Made by a program: the position numbers and the translations under genes. Of a stretch of 64,000 nt of DNA, positions 18,736-26,897 are shown in pieces. The notes below the pieces were generated by a model. The model ran no database searches. It had not been told where the DNA came from and was given only the letters and a program-made list of their open reading frames with translations. This DNA comes from Sphingomonas naphthae (lineage in GTDB: Bacteria; Pseudomonadota; Alphaproteobacteria; Sphingomonadales; Sphingomonadaceae), in contig NZ_CP117411.1 in assembly GCF_028607085.1 (NCBI RefSeq), positions 2,976,001 through 3,040,000 of the forward strand. The letters run 5' to 3'. Positions within the stretch are counted from its first letter, which is position 1. Every line of letters begins with the position of its first letter.

Positions 18736-18876
18736 CATCCCGAGCGAAGCGAGGTCGTGGCTGCCATCCGTATCTCGGCTACGCTCGATGCTGAGCCGTC
18801 CCTCGACTTCATGCCGGAGGCATGAAGTTAATCCTGAGCGCCTGCCTTGGCAGGCAGTCGAAGGGCTCGGGACGGG
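18736..18876. repeat. Hairpin-rich REP-like element
   Basis: The non-coding sequence between the transporter gene and the sigma gene contains two perfect hairpins: CTTCATGCC-GGA-GGCATGAAG (18807-18827) and GCCTGCC-TT-GGCAGGC (18840-18855). The second is embedded in a CCTGAGCG...AGTCGAAGG repeat half that also occurs at 39492-39510, where a single T replaces the hairpin. Confidence 0.6.
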
Positions 18877-18976
18877 CGGATTTTGAGATGCAGCGACGGA
18901 TCGCCGCCCCTCGCGCGTTACAGGCCCATGACCCATCATGGAGCGGTGTGATTGAACCCCGACCAGAGCCCCGCCG

Positions 18977-19531
18977 ATGAGCGCGGACGATCCCGACGCG
19001 GCGCTGCTGGCGCAGGTCGCGGCCGGCGAGGCCGCGTCGGTGCGGCGGCTGGTGGCGGCCAAGGCGCCGCGGCTGATGGCGCTCGCCGGGCGGCTGCTGG
19101 ACGATCGCGGCGAGGCGGAGGATGTCACGCAGGAGGCGTTCGTCCGGCTGTGGAAGGTCGCGCCGCGCTGGCGGACGGGGCAGGCGAAGGTGGACACATG
19201 GCTGCACGGCATCACGCTCAACCTCTGCCGCGACCGGCTTCGCCGGCGGCGCGAGACGGTGACCGACACGCCGCCCGACCGCGCCGATCCCGCGCCGCTG
19301 GCCGATGTCGCGCTGATCGCGGACGAGCGCGACGCGCGCGTGGCGGCGGCGATCGCCGCGCTGCCCGAACGCCAGCGCGAGGCCATCCTGCTTCAATATT
19401 ATCAGGATCTCGGCAATATCGCGGCCGCCGAGGTGATGGGGGTGAGCGTCGAGGCGCTGGAGAGCCTGCTGTCGCGCGCCCGCCGCACCCTGCGCGCGCG
19501 GCTGATGGAAGGCGCCGGCGATGACGCCTGA
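18977..19531 (+). CDS. RNA polymerase sigma factor, ECF subfamily
   Basis: A 184-residue sigma-70 family factor with region 2 (about 25-95; RGEAEDVTQEAFVRLWK and KVDTWLHGITLNLCRDRLRR) and region 4 (about 125-180; ALPERQREAILLQYYQDLGNIAAAEVMGVS), and no region 1.1 or 3. It directs RNA polymerase to stress-type promoters. The next gene overlaps it by 11 bases and encodes a single-span membrane protein, and a periplasmic metal-sensor-like protein follows. This is the layout of a sigma / membrane anti-sigma / periplasmic sensor system. Confidence 0.93.
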   Translation: MSADDPDAALLAQVAAGEAASVRRLVAAKAPRLMALAGRLLDDRGEAEDVTQEAFVRLWKVAPRWRTGQAKVDTWLHGITLNLCRDRLRRRRETVTDTPPDRADPAPLADVALIADERDARVAAAIAALPERQREAILLQYYQDLGNIAAAEVMGVSVEALESLLSRARRTLRARLMEGAGDDA

Positions 19532-19919
19532 ACGGTTCGCCGCGATCCTCGACGCTTATGGCGCCACGCCCGCGCGCTGGCCCGAGGCCGAGCGCGAGGG
19601 CGCGCGCGCATGGGCGGCGACGGCGGAGGGGCAGCGGATGCTGGGCGAGGCGGCGCGGCTGGATGCGATGCTGGATGGCGACGCGGTGGCGCTGCCCGGC
19701 GCGGCGCTGCTCCACCGCATCGCCGCGACCGCGCCCCTGCCCCGCCGCCGCCGGCCGCGCCTGTGGTGGCCGGGCTTCGGCCTCGCCGCGACGGCGGCCT
19801 GCGGGGCGCTGGCCGGCGCGCTGATCCAGCCGCTCGCCGCCCCGCCGCCACACGGCGATGGCGAGGCCTTGAGCTATGCCTGGGGCAATGACGACACGAT
19901 CGAGGAGAGCGGCATATGA
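19521..19919 (+). CDS. Single-span membrane protein, probable anti-sigma factor
   Basis: A 132-residue protein with a soluble N-terminal part (1-75; LDAYGATPARWPEAEREGARAW) resembling cytoplasmic sigma-binding regions, one hydrophobic segment (about 84-104) and a short acidic periplasmic tail. It overlaps the sigma gene and is overlapped by the next gene by ATGA, implying coupled translation and fixed stoichiometry. No zinc-binding anti-sigma motif is present, so the anti-sigma role rests on position and topology. Confidence 0.7.
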   Translation: MTPERFAAILDAYGATPARWPEAEREGARAWAATAEGQRMLGEAARLDAMLDGDAVALPGAALLHRIAATAPLPRRRRPRLWWPGFGLAATAACGALAGALIQPLAAPPPHGDGEALSYAWGNDDTIEESGI

Positions 19920-20377
19920 AAGGCCTCAGGATCGCGCTGATCGTGTCGATCGTCGTCAACATCTTCCTGCTGGGCGGGATCGCGGGGGCGGCGTGGCGCT
20001 GGCACCGCGTGATGGAATCGCCACGACTGGCGGTGGGCGGCGCCGGGCGGCTGCGCGCGGCGGCGAAGGCGCTGCCGGAGGCGAAACGCGCCGCCTATCT
20101 CGATACGCTGCGCGCGGCGGTGCGCGAGAGCCGGCCCGACCTGCGCGCCGGGCGCACGGCGCGGATCGCGGCGATGGATGGCTTCGTGGCGCCGGACTGG
20201 CGCCCGGCCGAGGTGTCGGCGGCGCTCGATCGCGCGCGGGCGGCCGACATGGCGGTGCGCACGCGGGTCGAGCGCGGGCTCGTCGCGGCGGCGGCGGGGC
20301 TGAACGTGGCCGAACGGCAGGCGCTGGCGGATGGGCTGCGGCGGGCGGGGCCGCTCAGGCAACCGCGCAAGCCTTAG
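19916..20377 (+). CDS. Periplasmic heavy-metal sensor-like protein (Metal_resist/CnrX type)
   Basis: A 153-residue protein with an uncleaved-looking N-terminal membrane segment (4-27) followed by a helical, Arg/Ala-rich periplasmic domain (about 40-145), as in the CnrX/ZraP-like family that binds metal ions and signals to an anti-sigma factor. Few His or Met residues are visible in the domain, so metal binding is uncertain. It is third in the sigma operon, coupled by ATGA. Confidence 0.7.
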   Translation: MKGLRIALIVSIVVNIFLLGGIAGAAWRWHRVMESPRLAVGGAGRLRAAAKALPEAKRAAYLDTLRAAVRESRPDLRAGRTARIAAMDGFVAPDWRPAEVSAALDRARAADMAVRTRVERGLVAAAAGLNVAERQALADGLRRAGPLRQPRKP

Positions 20378-20450
20378 CTGACGGATTAGGTGCGGCGGCG
20401 ACGGAATCGCCGCGCCGCCGCGTTGAAGCCTCCGAACAAGGAGAGGCCAC

Positions 20451-21851
20451 ATGTCCGCGCCATCGATCGCGCTCAATCGTTTCGGGCTCGGTGCCCGGCC
20501 GGACGAGGGGGCGCCCGCCGATCCGAAACGGTGGCTGCTCGATCAGTTCGATCGCTACGATCCGCGCCCCGCGCCGATCGCGGCACAGCCCGACAGCGCG
20601 GCGGTGGCGAAGGATTATGGCGGCGGGCTCGCCGCCGTCCGCCGGATGGGCAAGGACGACGAGGAGGCGCGCCGCGCCGCGCGGCAGGCGGTGGTGCGCG
20701 ACGGACGCGAGACCTATCGCGCCGCCGTCAACGCCCGCGCCGACGCGGCGCTCGCCACGGCGACGCCCTTCCTCGAACGCATGGTCCATTTCTGGGCGAA
20801 CCATTTCGCCGTCTCGGCCGACAAGCAGATCGCAGCCCCCTTCGCCGGCGCGTTCGAGGCGGAGGCGATCCGGCCGCATGTGATGGGGCGCTTTTCGGAT
20901 ATGCTGCTCGCCGTCGAGCGGCATCCGGGGATGCAGCTGTTCCTCGATCAGGCGCGATCGGCCGGGCCGAACAGCCGGCTGGCGGAGCGCGCGGCCGAGC
21001 GGAACCCGGAGCGCAAACTGGGCCTCAACGAGAATCTGGCGCGCGAGATATTGGAGCTGCACACGCTGGGCGCGCGCACCGGTTATTCGCAGGCCGACGT
21101 GACCGAATTCGCCAAGGCGATGACCGGCTGGAGCGTCGCGGTGCGGCCGCCCGGCGCGATGGCGCCCGCGCAGGCGGACGACGCGACCGGCGGCTTCGTC
21201 TTTCGCCCCGCCTTTCACGAGCCCGGCGCGCGGACGATCCTCGGCCGCAGCTATGCGCAGCCGGGCGAGGAACAGGCGCGCGCCGTGCTGCTCGATCTGG
21301 CGGCGGCGCCGGCGACGGCGAAGCACATCGCCACCAAGCTGGCGCGCCATTTCGTCGCCGACGATCCGCCGCCCGCGCTGGTCGCCCGGCTGAGCGCCGC
21401 CTTCACGAAAAGCGACGGCGACCTGCCGACCGTCTATCGCGCGCTGATCGAGGCGCCCGAGGCGTGGGACGCGAGCGCGGCGAAATTCAAGACGCCGTGG
21501 GACTGGCTGATCTCCGCCTTCCGCGCGATGGGCCGGCGCGAGGCGGGCAATGCGCAGATATTGCCGCTCAGCAACCAGCTCGGCCAGCCGGTGTGGCGGC
21601 CGGGATCGCCCGCCGGGTGGGACGATGTCGCGGCGAGTTGGGCCGCGCCCGACGCGCTCGTCCGCCGGGTGGAGCTGGCGCAACGCTTCGCCACCACCGC
21701 CGGCGACCGGATCGACGCCCGCGCGCTCGCCCCGAAACTGCTGCCCGGCACGCTCGCCAAAGCGACCGCCGAGCAGATCGCCCGCGCCGAAAGCGCGCCG
21801 ACCGCGCTCGCCTTGCTGCTCGTCTCCCCCGATTTCCTGAGGAGGGCCTGA
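20451..21851 (+). CDS. DUF1800 domain-containing protein
   Basis: A 466-residue protein of the DUF1800 family, unknown in function and regularly encoded beside DUF1501. Family features are the opening ALNRFGLGARPDE, HFWANHFAVSADK, GRFSDMLLAVERHPGMQLFLD, NENLAREILELHTLG, the ARTGYSQADVTEFAKAMTGW stretch, and KHIATKLARHFV. A good ribosome-binding site (AAGGAGAGG) precedes ATG. The stop overlaps the DUF1501 start (TGATG), so the pair is translationally coupled. No signal peptide is evident. Confidence 0.9.
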   Translation: MSAPSIALNRFGLGARPDEGAPADPKRWLLDQFDRYDPRPAPIAAQPDSAAVAKDYGGGLAAVRRMGKDDEEARRAARQAVVRDGRETYRAAVNARADAALATATPFLERMVHFWANHFAVSADKQIAAPFAGAFEAEAIRPHVMGRFSDMLLAVERHPGMQLFLDQARSAGPNSRLAERAAERNPERKLGLNENLAREILELHTLGARTGYSQADVTEFAKAMTGWSVAVRPPGAMAPAQADDATGGFVFRPAFHEPGARTILGRSYAQPGEEQARAVLLDLAAAPATAKHIATKLARHFVADDPPPALVARLSAAFTKSDGDLPTVYRALIEAPEAWDASAAKFKTPWDWLISAFRAMGRREAGNAQILPLSNQLGQPVWRPGSPAGWDDVAASWAAPDALVRRVELAQRFATTAGDRIDARALAPKLLPGTLAKATAEQIARAESAPTALALLLVSPDFLRRA

Positions 21852-23014
21852 TGGACCTCGATCGCCGCCATTTCCTTGCGTCCGGCGCGCTCGGCGCCGC
21901 CGCTTTCGCCTTTGCCCCGCGCATCGCCTTCGCCCGCGCCGCGACCGATCGGCGCTTTGTCTTCGTCATCCAGCGTGGCGCCGCCGACGGGCTCAACATC
22001 GTCGTGCCCTATGGCGACCCCGCCTATGCCGGGCTCCGCGGGGCGCTGGCGATCGATCCGGCGCAGGCGACGAAGCTGGACGGGATGTTCGCGCTGCACC
22101 CGGCGCTGGCCGAGACGGCGAAACTCTATCAGGGCGGGCAGGCGCTGTTCGTGCAGGCGGTCGCCTCGCCCTATCGCGAGCGATCGCACTTCGATGCGCA
22201 GAATGTGATCGAGACGGGCGGCATCGCGCCTTATGCCGTGAAGGACGGCTGGCTCAACCGGCTGGTGGCGATGCTGCCGGCGGGTGGCAGGGAAGCGGTG
22301 GCGCTGGCCCCGACCGTGCCGATGGCGCTGCGCGGCGCCGCGCCCGTCACCTCCTACGCCCCCTCCGCGCTGCCGCAGGCGACCGACGATCTGCTGATGC
22401 GCGTGGCGACGCTGTATCAGGCCGATCCCCAGCTTCACGGCCTGTGGGCACAGGCGATGGAGGCGCGCGGGATCGCGGCGGACGGCATGTCGGCCGAGGC
22501 GCGGCAGCAGGATGCGGCGACGATCGGGAGTACCGCCGCCAATTTCCTCCGCGCCCCCGATGGCCCGCGCATCGCCATGATCGAGACGGGCGGGTGGGAT
22601 ACGCATAGCGGCCAGGCCGGGCGCCTCGCCGCCCAGCTTCGCCAGCTCGACCGGCTGATCGCTGCCTTGCGTAACGGGCTCGGCCCGTTGTGGAGCGACA
22701 CGGTGGTGCTGGTCGCCACAGAATTTGGCCGCACCGCCGCCGCCAACGGCACCGGCGGCACCGATCATGGCACCGCATCGGCGGCGATGCTGCTCGGCGG
22801 CGCGGTGAAGGGCGGGCGGGTGATCGGCGACTGGCCGGGGCTGACGCCGGCCGCTCTGCTCGATGGCCGCGATCTGAAGCCGACCACCGACCTTTACGCG
22901 CTGGCGGCGGGCGCGGCCGCGCAGACCTTCGCGCTCGATCCCGGGCGGGCGGGGCAGGCGCTGTTCGGCAGCGAGCGCGGCGTGCGGCCGATGGAGGGGC
23001 TACTCAAGGCCTGA
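21851..23014 (+). CDS. DUF1501 domain-containing protein with Tat-like signal
   Basis: A 387-residue exported protein of the DUF1501 family, related in fold to the alkaline-phosphatase/sulfatase superfamily, function unknown. The N-terminus has a twin-arginine-like leader (DRRHFLASGALGAAAFAFA) with probable cleavage near residue 28. Conserved segments include GAADGLNIVVPYGD, ALHPALAETAKLYQGGQ, RSHFDAQNVIETG and a C-terminal TEFGRTAAANGTGGTDHGTA. It is coupled to DUF1800 by a one-base stop/start overlap. Confidence 0.9.
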   Translation: MDLDRRHFLASGALGAAAFAFAPRIAFARAATDRRFVFVIQRGAADGLNIVVPYGDPAYAGLRGALAIDPAQATKLDGMFALHPALAETAKLYQGGQALFVQAVASPYRERSHFDAQNVIETGGIAPYAVKDGWLNRLVAMLPAGGREAVALAPTVPMALRGAAPVTSYAPSALPQATDDLLMRVATLYQADPQLHGLWAQAMEARGIAADGMSAEARQQDAATIGSTAANFLRAPDGPRIAMIETGGWDTHSGQAGRLAAQLRQLDRLIAALRNGLGPLWSDTVVLVATEFGRTAAANGTGGTDHGTASAAMLLGGAVKGGRVIGDWPGLTPAALLDGRDLKPTTDLYALAAGAAAQTFALDPGRAGQALFGSERGVRPMEGLLKA

Positions 23015-23025
23015 CCGTCCCGCCT

Positions 23026-23053
23026 CGTCATTGCGAGCGCAGCGAAGCAATGA
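23026..23053. repeat. REP family A, half element
   Basis: CGTCATTGCGAGCGCAGCGA followed by AGCAATGA. This is a single copy of the arm that forms palindromes at 23838, 41767 and 61168. It lies between DUF1501 and msrA. Confidence 0.7.
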
Positions 23054-23130
23054 TGAGGAATTGGGCGTCCCCCCTCGAATTTTCGTTCTGGTCCCTTATC
23101 TTAGCATCACCCTCCCCGGAGTGACGGATC

Positions 23131-23829
23131 ATGCCCTCGACCTTCCAGCGTTTCACGATCGGTGCCGCCGCCATCGCCCTCTCAGCGGCGACCCTGCACG
23201 GTTTCTCCGCGTCCGCCGCAGAGGGTGTCGTCCGCGCGCCCGCGCCGCTCGTCACCGCGCCCGCCACCGCCACCCGCGAGACGGCGGTGTTCGCGGGGGG
23301 CTGCTTCTGGGGCGTGCAGGGCGTGTTCCAGCACGTCAACGGCGTGGAGAGCGCGGTCTCGGGCTATACCGGCGGCAGTGCGGCCGACGCGCGGTACGAG
23401 CGGGTCGGCGAGGGCGATACCGGCCATGCCGAGGCGGTGCGGGTGGTGTTCGATCCGAGGGTCGTCAGCTACGCGCAGCTGCTCCAGATCTATTTCTCGG
23501 TCGTCGCCGATCCGACGATGCTGAACGCGCAAGGCCCCGATCGCGGCACCCAATATCGCACGGCCCTGTTCCCGACGAGCGACGCCCAGCGCAAGGTGGC
23601 CGCCGCCTATATCGACCAACTCGGCAAGGCGAAGCTGTGGCCCCGCCCGATCGTGACGAAACTGGAGCGCGCGCAGGGCTTCTACCCGGCCGAGGGCTAT
23701 CACCAGAATTACCTGACCTTGCACCCGGAGCAGCCGTATATCCGCTACAACGATCTGCCCAAGGTGGCGGGGCTGAAGGCGATGTATCCGGCCCTGTATC
23801 GCGCGAAACCGGTGCTGGTGCGGGGGTAA
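23131..23829 (+). CDS. msrA: Peptide-methionine (S)-S-oxide reductase MsrA, exported form
   Basis: A 232-residue methionine sulfoxide reductase that repairs oxidised proteins. The catalytic motif GGCFWG places Cys58 as nucleophile; YTGGSA, YERVGEGDTGHAEAV and the YFSVVADPTMLNAQGPDRGTQYR region are family hallmarks. The 30-residue leader ending ASAA indicates periplasmic export, unlike the common cytoplasmic form. It lies downstream of the ECF sigma/DUF1800/DUF1501 group, compatible with an envelope-stress role but separated by a repeat. Confidence 0.94.
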   Translation: MPSTFQRFTIGAAAIALSAATLHGFSASAAEGVVRAPAPLVTAPATATRETAVFAGGCFWGVQGVFQHVNGVESAVSGYTGGSAADARYERVGEGDTGHAEAVRVVFDPRVVSYAQLLQIYFSVVADPTMLNAQGPDRGTQYRTALFPTSDAQRKVAAAYIDQLGKAKLWPRPIVTKLERAQGFYPAEGYHQNYLTLHPEQPYIRYNDLPKVAGLKAMYPALYRAKPVLVRG

Positions 23830-23837
23830 CCTGCCTC

Positions 23838-23886
23838 GTCATTGCGAGCCGCGGCAGCTGGATTGCTTCGCTTCGCTCGCAATGAC
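23838..23886. repeat. REP family A palindrome between convergent genes
   Basis: The outer arms GTCATTGCGAGC and GCTCGCAATGAC are exact inverted copies, with an internal stretch containing GCTGGATTGCTTCGC. It separates the convergent msrA and pdeM genes and could serve as a terminator. Confidence 0.8.
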
Positions 23887-23892
23887 GATCGT

Positions 23893-24555
23893 TTAAGCCG
23901 CCAGCGGGAAGCGCAGCATCCGGTCCGCCACCGGCACCAGCGCGTGGGCGCGCGCGCCGACCAGTTTCACGATCGCCGGGTCGCCCGCGTCCATGCCGCC
24001 GGTGAGCGCGCCGAAGGCGGGCAGGATCAGCTTGGTGCCGCTCATCACGAAACAGCGCCGCGCGACGTGGCGGCCGCGCTGGGTCAGGCGCAGCTTGGGG
24101 TGGAAATGGCCCGAGAGTTCGGGGCGGGTCTCGGCACGCTCGGCCTCGTGGCGCAGCACCAGCCCGTCCACCTCCGCCTCGATCGCGAGCGTGCCGCCGC
24201 AATGGTCGGCCATGCCCGCGTCGTGATTGCCGGTGATCCACGTCCAGCGAGTGCGGCCGGTCAGGTCACGCAGCAGCGCCTGCGCGCGCTCGGGCAACCG
24301 CTCGCAACCACGCCGGTCGTGAAAGCTGTCGCCAAGGCACCAGACCTCGCCCGCGCCGGTGCGCTCGACCAGTGCCGCCACGTCGCTCAGCGTCGCGATC
24401 GAATCATAGGGCGGCAGCATCTGCCCGCGCTGGGCGAACCAGCTGGCCTTTTCGAGATGCAGGTCGGCCAGCAGCAGGGCGTTGCGCGCCGGCCACCAGA
24501 GCGCCGCCTGATCGAGCGCGACCAGCTCCACCCCTGAGAACGAAAAGCGAACCAT
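23893..24555 (-). CDS. Ligase-associated DNA damage response endonuclease PdeM-like metallophosphoesterase
   Basis: A 220-residue calcineurin-type metallophosphoesterase. Metal ligand motifs are seen in order: DLHLEKA, GDSFHD, GNHD and SGHFHPK. The full set plus RGQMLPPYD and GLVLRHE resembles the PdeM family of DNA-repair nucleases usually found with Lhr-type helicases and LigC ligases. Those partners are not in this window. The start at 24555 (MVRFSFSGVEL) is preferred to an ATG 36 bases upstream because it matches family length. Confidence 0.82.
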   Translation of the reverse strand: MVRFSFSGVELVALDQAALWWPARNALLLADLHLEKASWFAQRGQMLPPYDSIATLSDVAALVERTGAGEVWCLGDSFHDRRGCERLPERAQALLRDLTGRTRWTWITGNHDAGMADHCGGTLAIEAEVDGLVLRHEAERAETRPELSGHFHPKLRLTQRGRHVARRCFVMSGTKLILPAFGALTGGMDAGDPAIVKLVGARAHALVPVADRMLRFPLAA

Positions 24556-24595
24556 GCCCCGCCTATAAGCGGAAGCCGGCGCCCCGTGCAACGCT

Positions 24596-25888
24596 TCAGC
24601 TATCCAATATGTGCATCAGCATCGGCGCGCCGATCAGGCTCTGCGAGCCTTCCAGCCGCTCCAGCGCGTGCGCCACGCTTTCCTCCGGCCCCTCGTGCGT
24701 CACCATCACCAGCAGCACGCTGCCATCGGCGGCGGCGCCGCGCTGGATGAGGCTTTCGATCGAGACGCCCGCGTCGCGCATCGCCGCCGTCAACTCGGCC
24801 AGCACGCCCGGCCGGTCGCTGACGGTGAAGCGCAGATAGGCGCGGCCCCGGCGGCGGCCGGCGGGGGCACGCTCGAGCCGGGCGAGGCTGTCGACCGGCA
24901 TGGCGAAGGCCGGGCCGGTGCCGCCGCGCGCGATATCGACGAGATCGGCGACCACCGCGCTCGCGGTCGGCCCCTCGCCCGCGCCGCGCCCCTGGAACAG
25001 CAGCCGGCCGACGAAATCGCCCTCCGCCACCACCGCGTTGAGCGAGCCCGTCACATGCGCCAGCGGATGATCCATCGGCACCAGACAGGGGTGGACGCGC
25101 TGGAACAGGCCGTGCGGCCCGGCCTCGCCGAAGCCGACCAGCCGGATGCGATAGCCGAGCGACGCCGCCTCGGCGATGTCGGCGGCGATGATGTGGCGGA
25201 TGCCGGTGATGCCGACACCATCGAAATCGATCGCCGCGCCGAACGCGAGGCTGGCGAGAATCGAGAGCTTGTGCGCGGCATCGACGCCGTCGATGTCGAA
25301 GCTGGGATCGGCCTCGGCATAGCCCAGCGCCTGCGCCTCGGCGAGCACCTCGGAAAAGTCGCGACCCTGCTGCTCCATCGCGGTCAGGATGTAATTGCAG
25401 GTGCCGTTGAGCACGCCATAGACGTGCGCGATCACATTGGCGGCGGCGCCCTCGCTCAGCCCCTTGATGACCGGGATGCCTCCCGCGACCGCCGCCTCGT
25501 AACGCAGCGCCACGCCGGCCGCCTCGGCGGCTTTCGCCAGCTCCAGCCCATGGTGCGCCAGCATCGCCTTGTTGGCGGTGACGAAGGGTTTGCCGCCGGT
25601 GAGCGCGGCGCGCGCCAGGGTGAGCGCCGGCCCGTCCGATCCGCCGATCAGTTCGACCACGACATCCACGTCGTCGCGGTGGGCCAGCGCCACGGCATCG
25701 TCCTCCCACGCCAGCCCGGCAAGGTCGATGCCGCGATCGCGCGTCCGGTCGCGCGCGGCGACGGCGGTGACGGCGATCGGGCGGCCGGCGCGGCGCGCGA
25801 CCAGCGCGCCATTCTTCGCCAGCAGCTTCACCACGCCGGCGCCGACATTGCCCAGCCCCGCGATCCCGACCTTCAGCGGCGTCGCCAT
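24596..25888 (-). CDS. hom: Homoserine dehydrogenase
   Basis: A 430-residue NAD(P)-dependent enzyme that reduces aspartate semialdehyde to homoserine, the branch step to threonine and methionine. It has the N-terminal Rossmann motif GIAGLGNVGAG (7-17), catalytic region segments KPFVTANKAMLA, YEAAVAGGIPVIKGL, GVLNGTCNYIL, EADPSFDIDGVDAAHKL, and a C-terminal ACT domain (about 350-425; RFTVSDRPGVLAELTAAM) for feedback by threonine. The start is placed at MATPLKVGIAG; a longer frame to 25948 has no support. Confidence 0.96.
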   Translation of the reverse strand: MATPLKVGIAGLGNVGAGVVKLLAKNGALVARRAGRPIAVTAVAARDRTRDRGIDLAGLAWEDDAVALAHRDDVDVVVELIGGSDGPALTLARAALTGGKPFVTANKAMLAHHGLELAKAAEAAGVALRYEAAVAGGIPVIKGLSEGAAANVIAHVYGVLNGTCNYILTAMEQQGRDFSEVLAEAQALGYAEADPSFDIDGVDAAHKLSILASLAFGAAIDFDGVGITGIRHIIAADIAEAASLGYRIRLVGFGEAGPHGLFQRVHPCLVPMDHPLAHVTGSLNAVVAEGDFVGRLLFQGRGAGEGPTASAVVADLVDIARGGTGPAFAMPVDSLARLERAPAGRRRGRAYLRFTVSDRPGVLAELTAAMRDAGVSIESLIQRGAAADGSVLLVMVTHEGPEESVAHALERLEGSQSLIGAPMLMHILDS

Positions 25889-26103
25889 CCCGCACTTACT
25901 CCCGAATTTCCCGTTTCCGGCCTTTAGCGGCCAAGGGCGGGGGCGCAACCGATGATCGGGCGACGGTCCGGGCGATCATGTCGGGCGCAGAACGTCGCAT
26001 CGGGCATCGGCTGGCCGCATCGACCGGAACGAAGCGCGCGGCAGGGCGCTCTTCCTCCATGCGATCCCACCCGGATCCCATTGAGAGCGAAGGAGAAGTC
26101 TCC

Positions 26104-26313
26104 ATGGCCGACAATAATATGCAGCCCGGCAACAATGCCGGCAACCAGCAGCAGGACCGCAACCAGCAGGCCGATCGCCAGCAGAACCAGCAGGGTTCCG
26201 AGCAGCGCGATCGCGACGCCGTCGATCCGAACCGCACGCACGATACGGATACCGGCATCGGCAAGGCCGGCGAGAATCGCGATCGCCAGGATCGGGATGC
26301 CGATCGCCGCTGA
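26104..26313 (+). CDS. Small glutamine/asparagine/aspartate-rich hydrophilic protein
   Basis: 69 residues, almost wholly hydrophilic, with QQQDRNQQADRQQNQQ-like stretches and no predicted fold, signal or membrane segment. It begins MADNNMQPGN after a good AGGAGA site (start ATG 26104) and is followed by a hairpin-and-T terminator-like structure, so it looks like a real independent gene. The composition recalls intrinsically disordered, desiccation-type proteins; this is only an analogy. No family was recognised. Confidence 0.6.
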   Translation: MADNNMQPGNNAGNQQQDRNQQADRQQNQQGSEQRDRDAVDPNRTHDTDTGIGKAGENRDRQDRDADRR

Positions 26314-26355
26314 CCGCGGAGACCGACAGGATCGCGGTAGTTAGCCGCGTCGCGA

Positions 26356-26382
26356 GGGCCGTCCCGATGGGGCGGCCCTTGT
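26356..26382 (+). terminator. Rho-independent terminator-like hairpin
   Basis: GGGCCGTCCC and GGGGCGGCCC pair around the loop GAT with one G-T pair, followed by TTGTGTTG. It lies 43 bases after the small hydrophilic gene. Confidence 0.6.
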
Positions 26383-26394
26383 GTTGCGGGGACG

Positions 26395-26411
26395 ATTGCG
26401 TAGCGCGCAAT
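26395..26411. promoter_or_regulatory. Inverted repeat in promoter region of small secreted protein
   Basis: ATTGCGTAGCGCGCAAT has 6-base arms around a 5-base loop. It is followed by the AT-rich stretch to 26435 that probably contains the promoter of the gene at 26527. Confidence 0.35.
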
Positions 26412-26526
26412 CATACTATTGTTCTTTGGAATTGTAGAGAATGCCGCAGTGCAGCATCAATGCGGCGACAAGAGAACATACGAGGGTGACTGTCCGGCGC
26501 TGACACAGCAGCCAAGGATAGATCCA

Positions 26527-26805
26527 ATGACCAAGTTCAAGCTCCTTCTCGCCACCGTCGCCGTCGCTGTCGCCGCTCCGGCGCTGGCCGAGCCGTTCCA
26601 GTTCGAGCGTGATGGCCTGCATTTCGAAGGCGAGAAGATCGTCAAGGGCGACAGCTATGTGCTGACCGGCCGCAGCATCGAGGACAACAAGCCCTTCTAC
26701 CTGCGCGTCGCCAACGGCCGCGTGCGCGGCACGATGGGCGCCAGCAGCGTCTCCTTCGCGCTGGAAGAAGCGCGCGGCGCGACGATGCTCGCCAGCGCCA
26801 ACTGA
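26527..26805 (+). CDS. Small secreted protein of unknown function
   Basis: 92 residues with a clear signal peptide (1-21, ending PALA) and a mature part of about 71 residues containing FERDGLHFEGEKIVKGDSY and RGTMGASSVSFALEEARG. The mature sequence is beta-rich and repetitive in style, with no cysteine. It has its own AT-rich promoter region and a strong terminator. No named family was recognised. Confidence 0.75.
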   Translation: MTKFKLLLATVAVAVAAPALAEPFQFERDGLHFEGEKIVKGDSYVLTGRSIEDNKPFYLRVANGRVRGTMGASSVSFALEEARGATMLASAN

Positions 26806-26827
26806 TCCCTCCGGGATAGCAAGAGAT

Positions 26828-26859
26828 GGCCGTCGCGGGCGACCGCGGCGGCCTTTTTT
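26828..26859. terminator. Strong rho-independent terminator
   Basis: An 11-bp stem (GGCCGTCGCGG with CCGCGGCGGCC, one G-T pair) closes the loop GCGA and is followed by six T residues. It sits between the convergent small secreted protein gene and the FAD/NAD(P)-binding protein gene, ending transcription of the former. Confidence 0.88.
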
Positions 26860-26897
26860 GTGCGCGCCGATCGATCGGGGTAGTGGCCTGGTGCGAT

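Noticed and set aside
25924-26241. Minus-strand frame with a hydrophobic stretch opposite the small Gln-rich gene
   Set aside because: The hydrophobic run is the complement of CAG/AAC-rich codons; the plus-strand gene has the ribosome-binding site and terminator.
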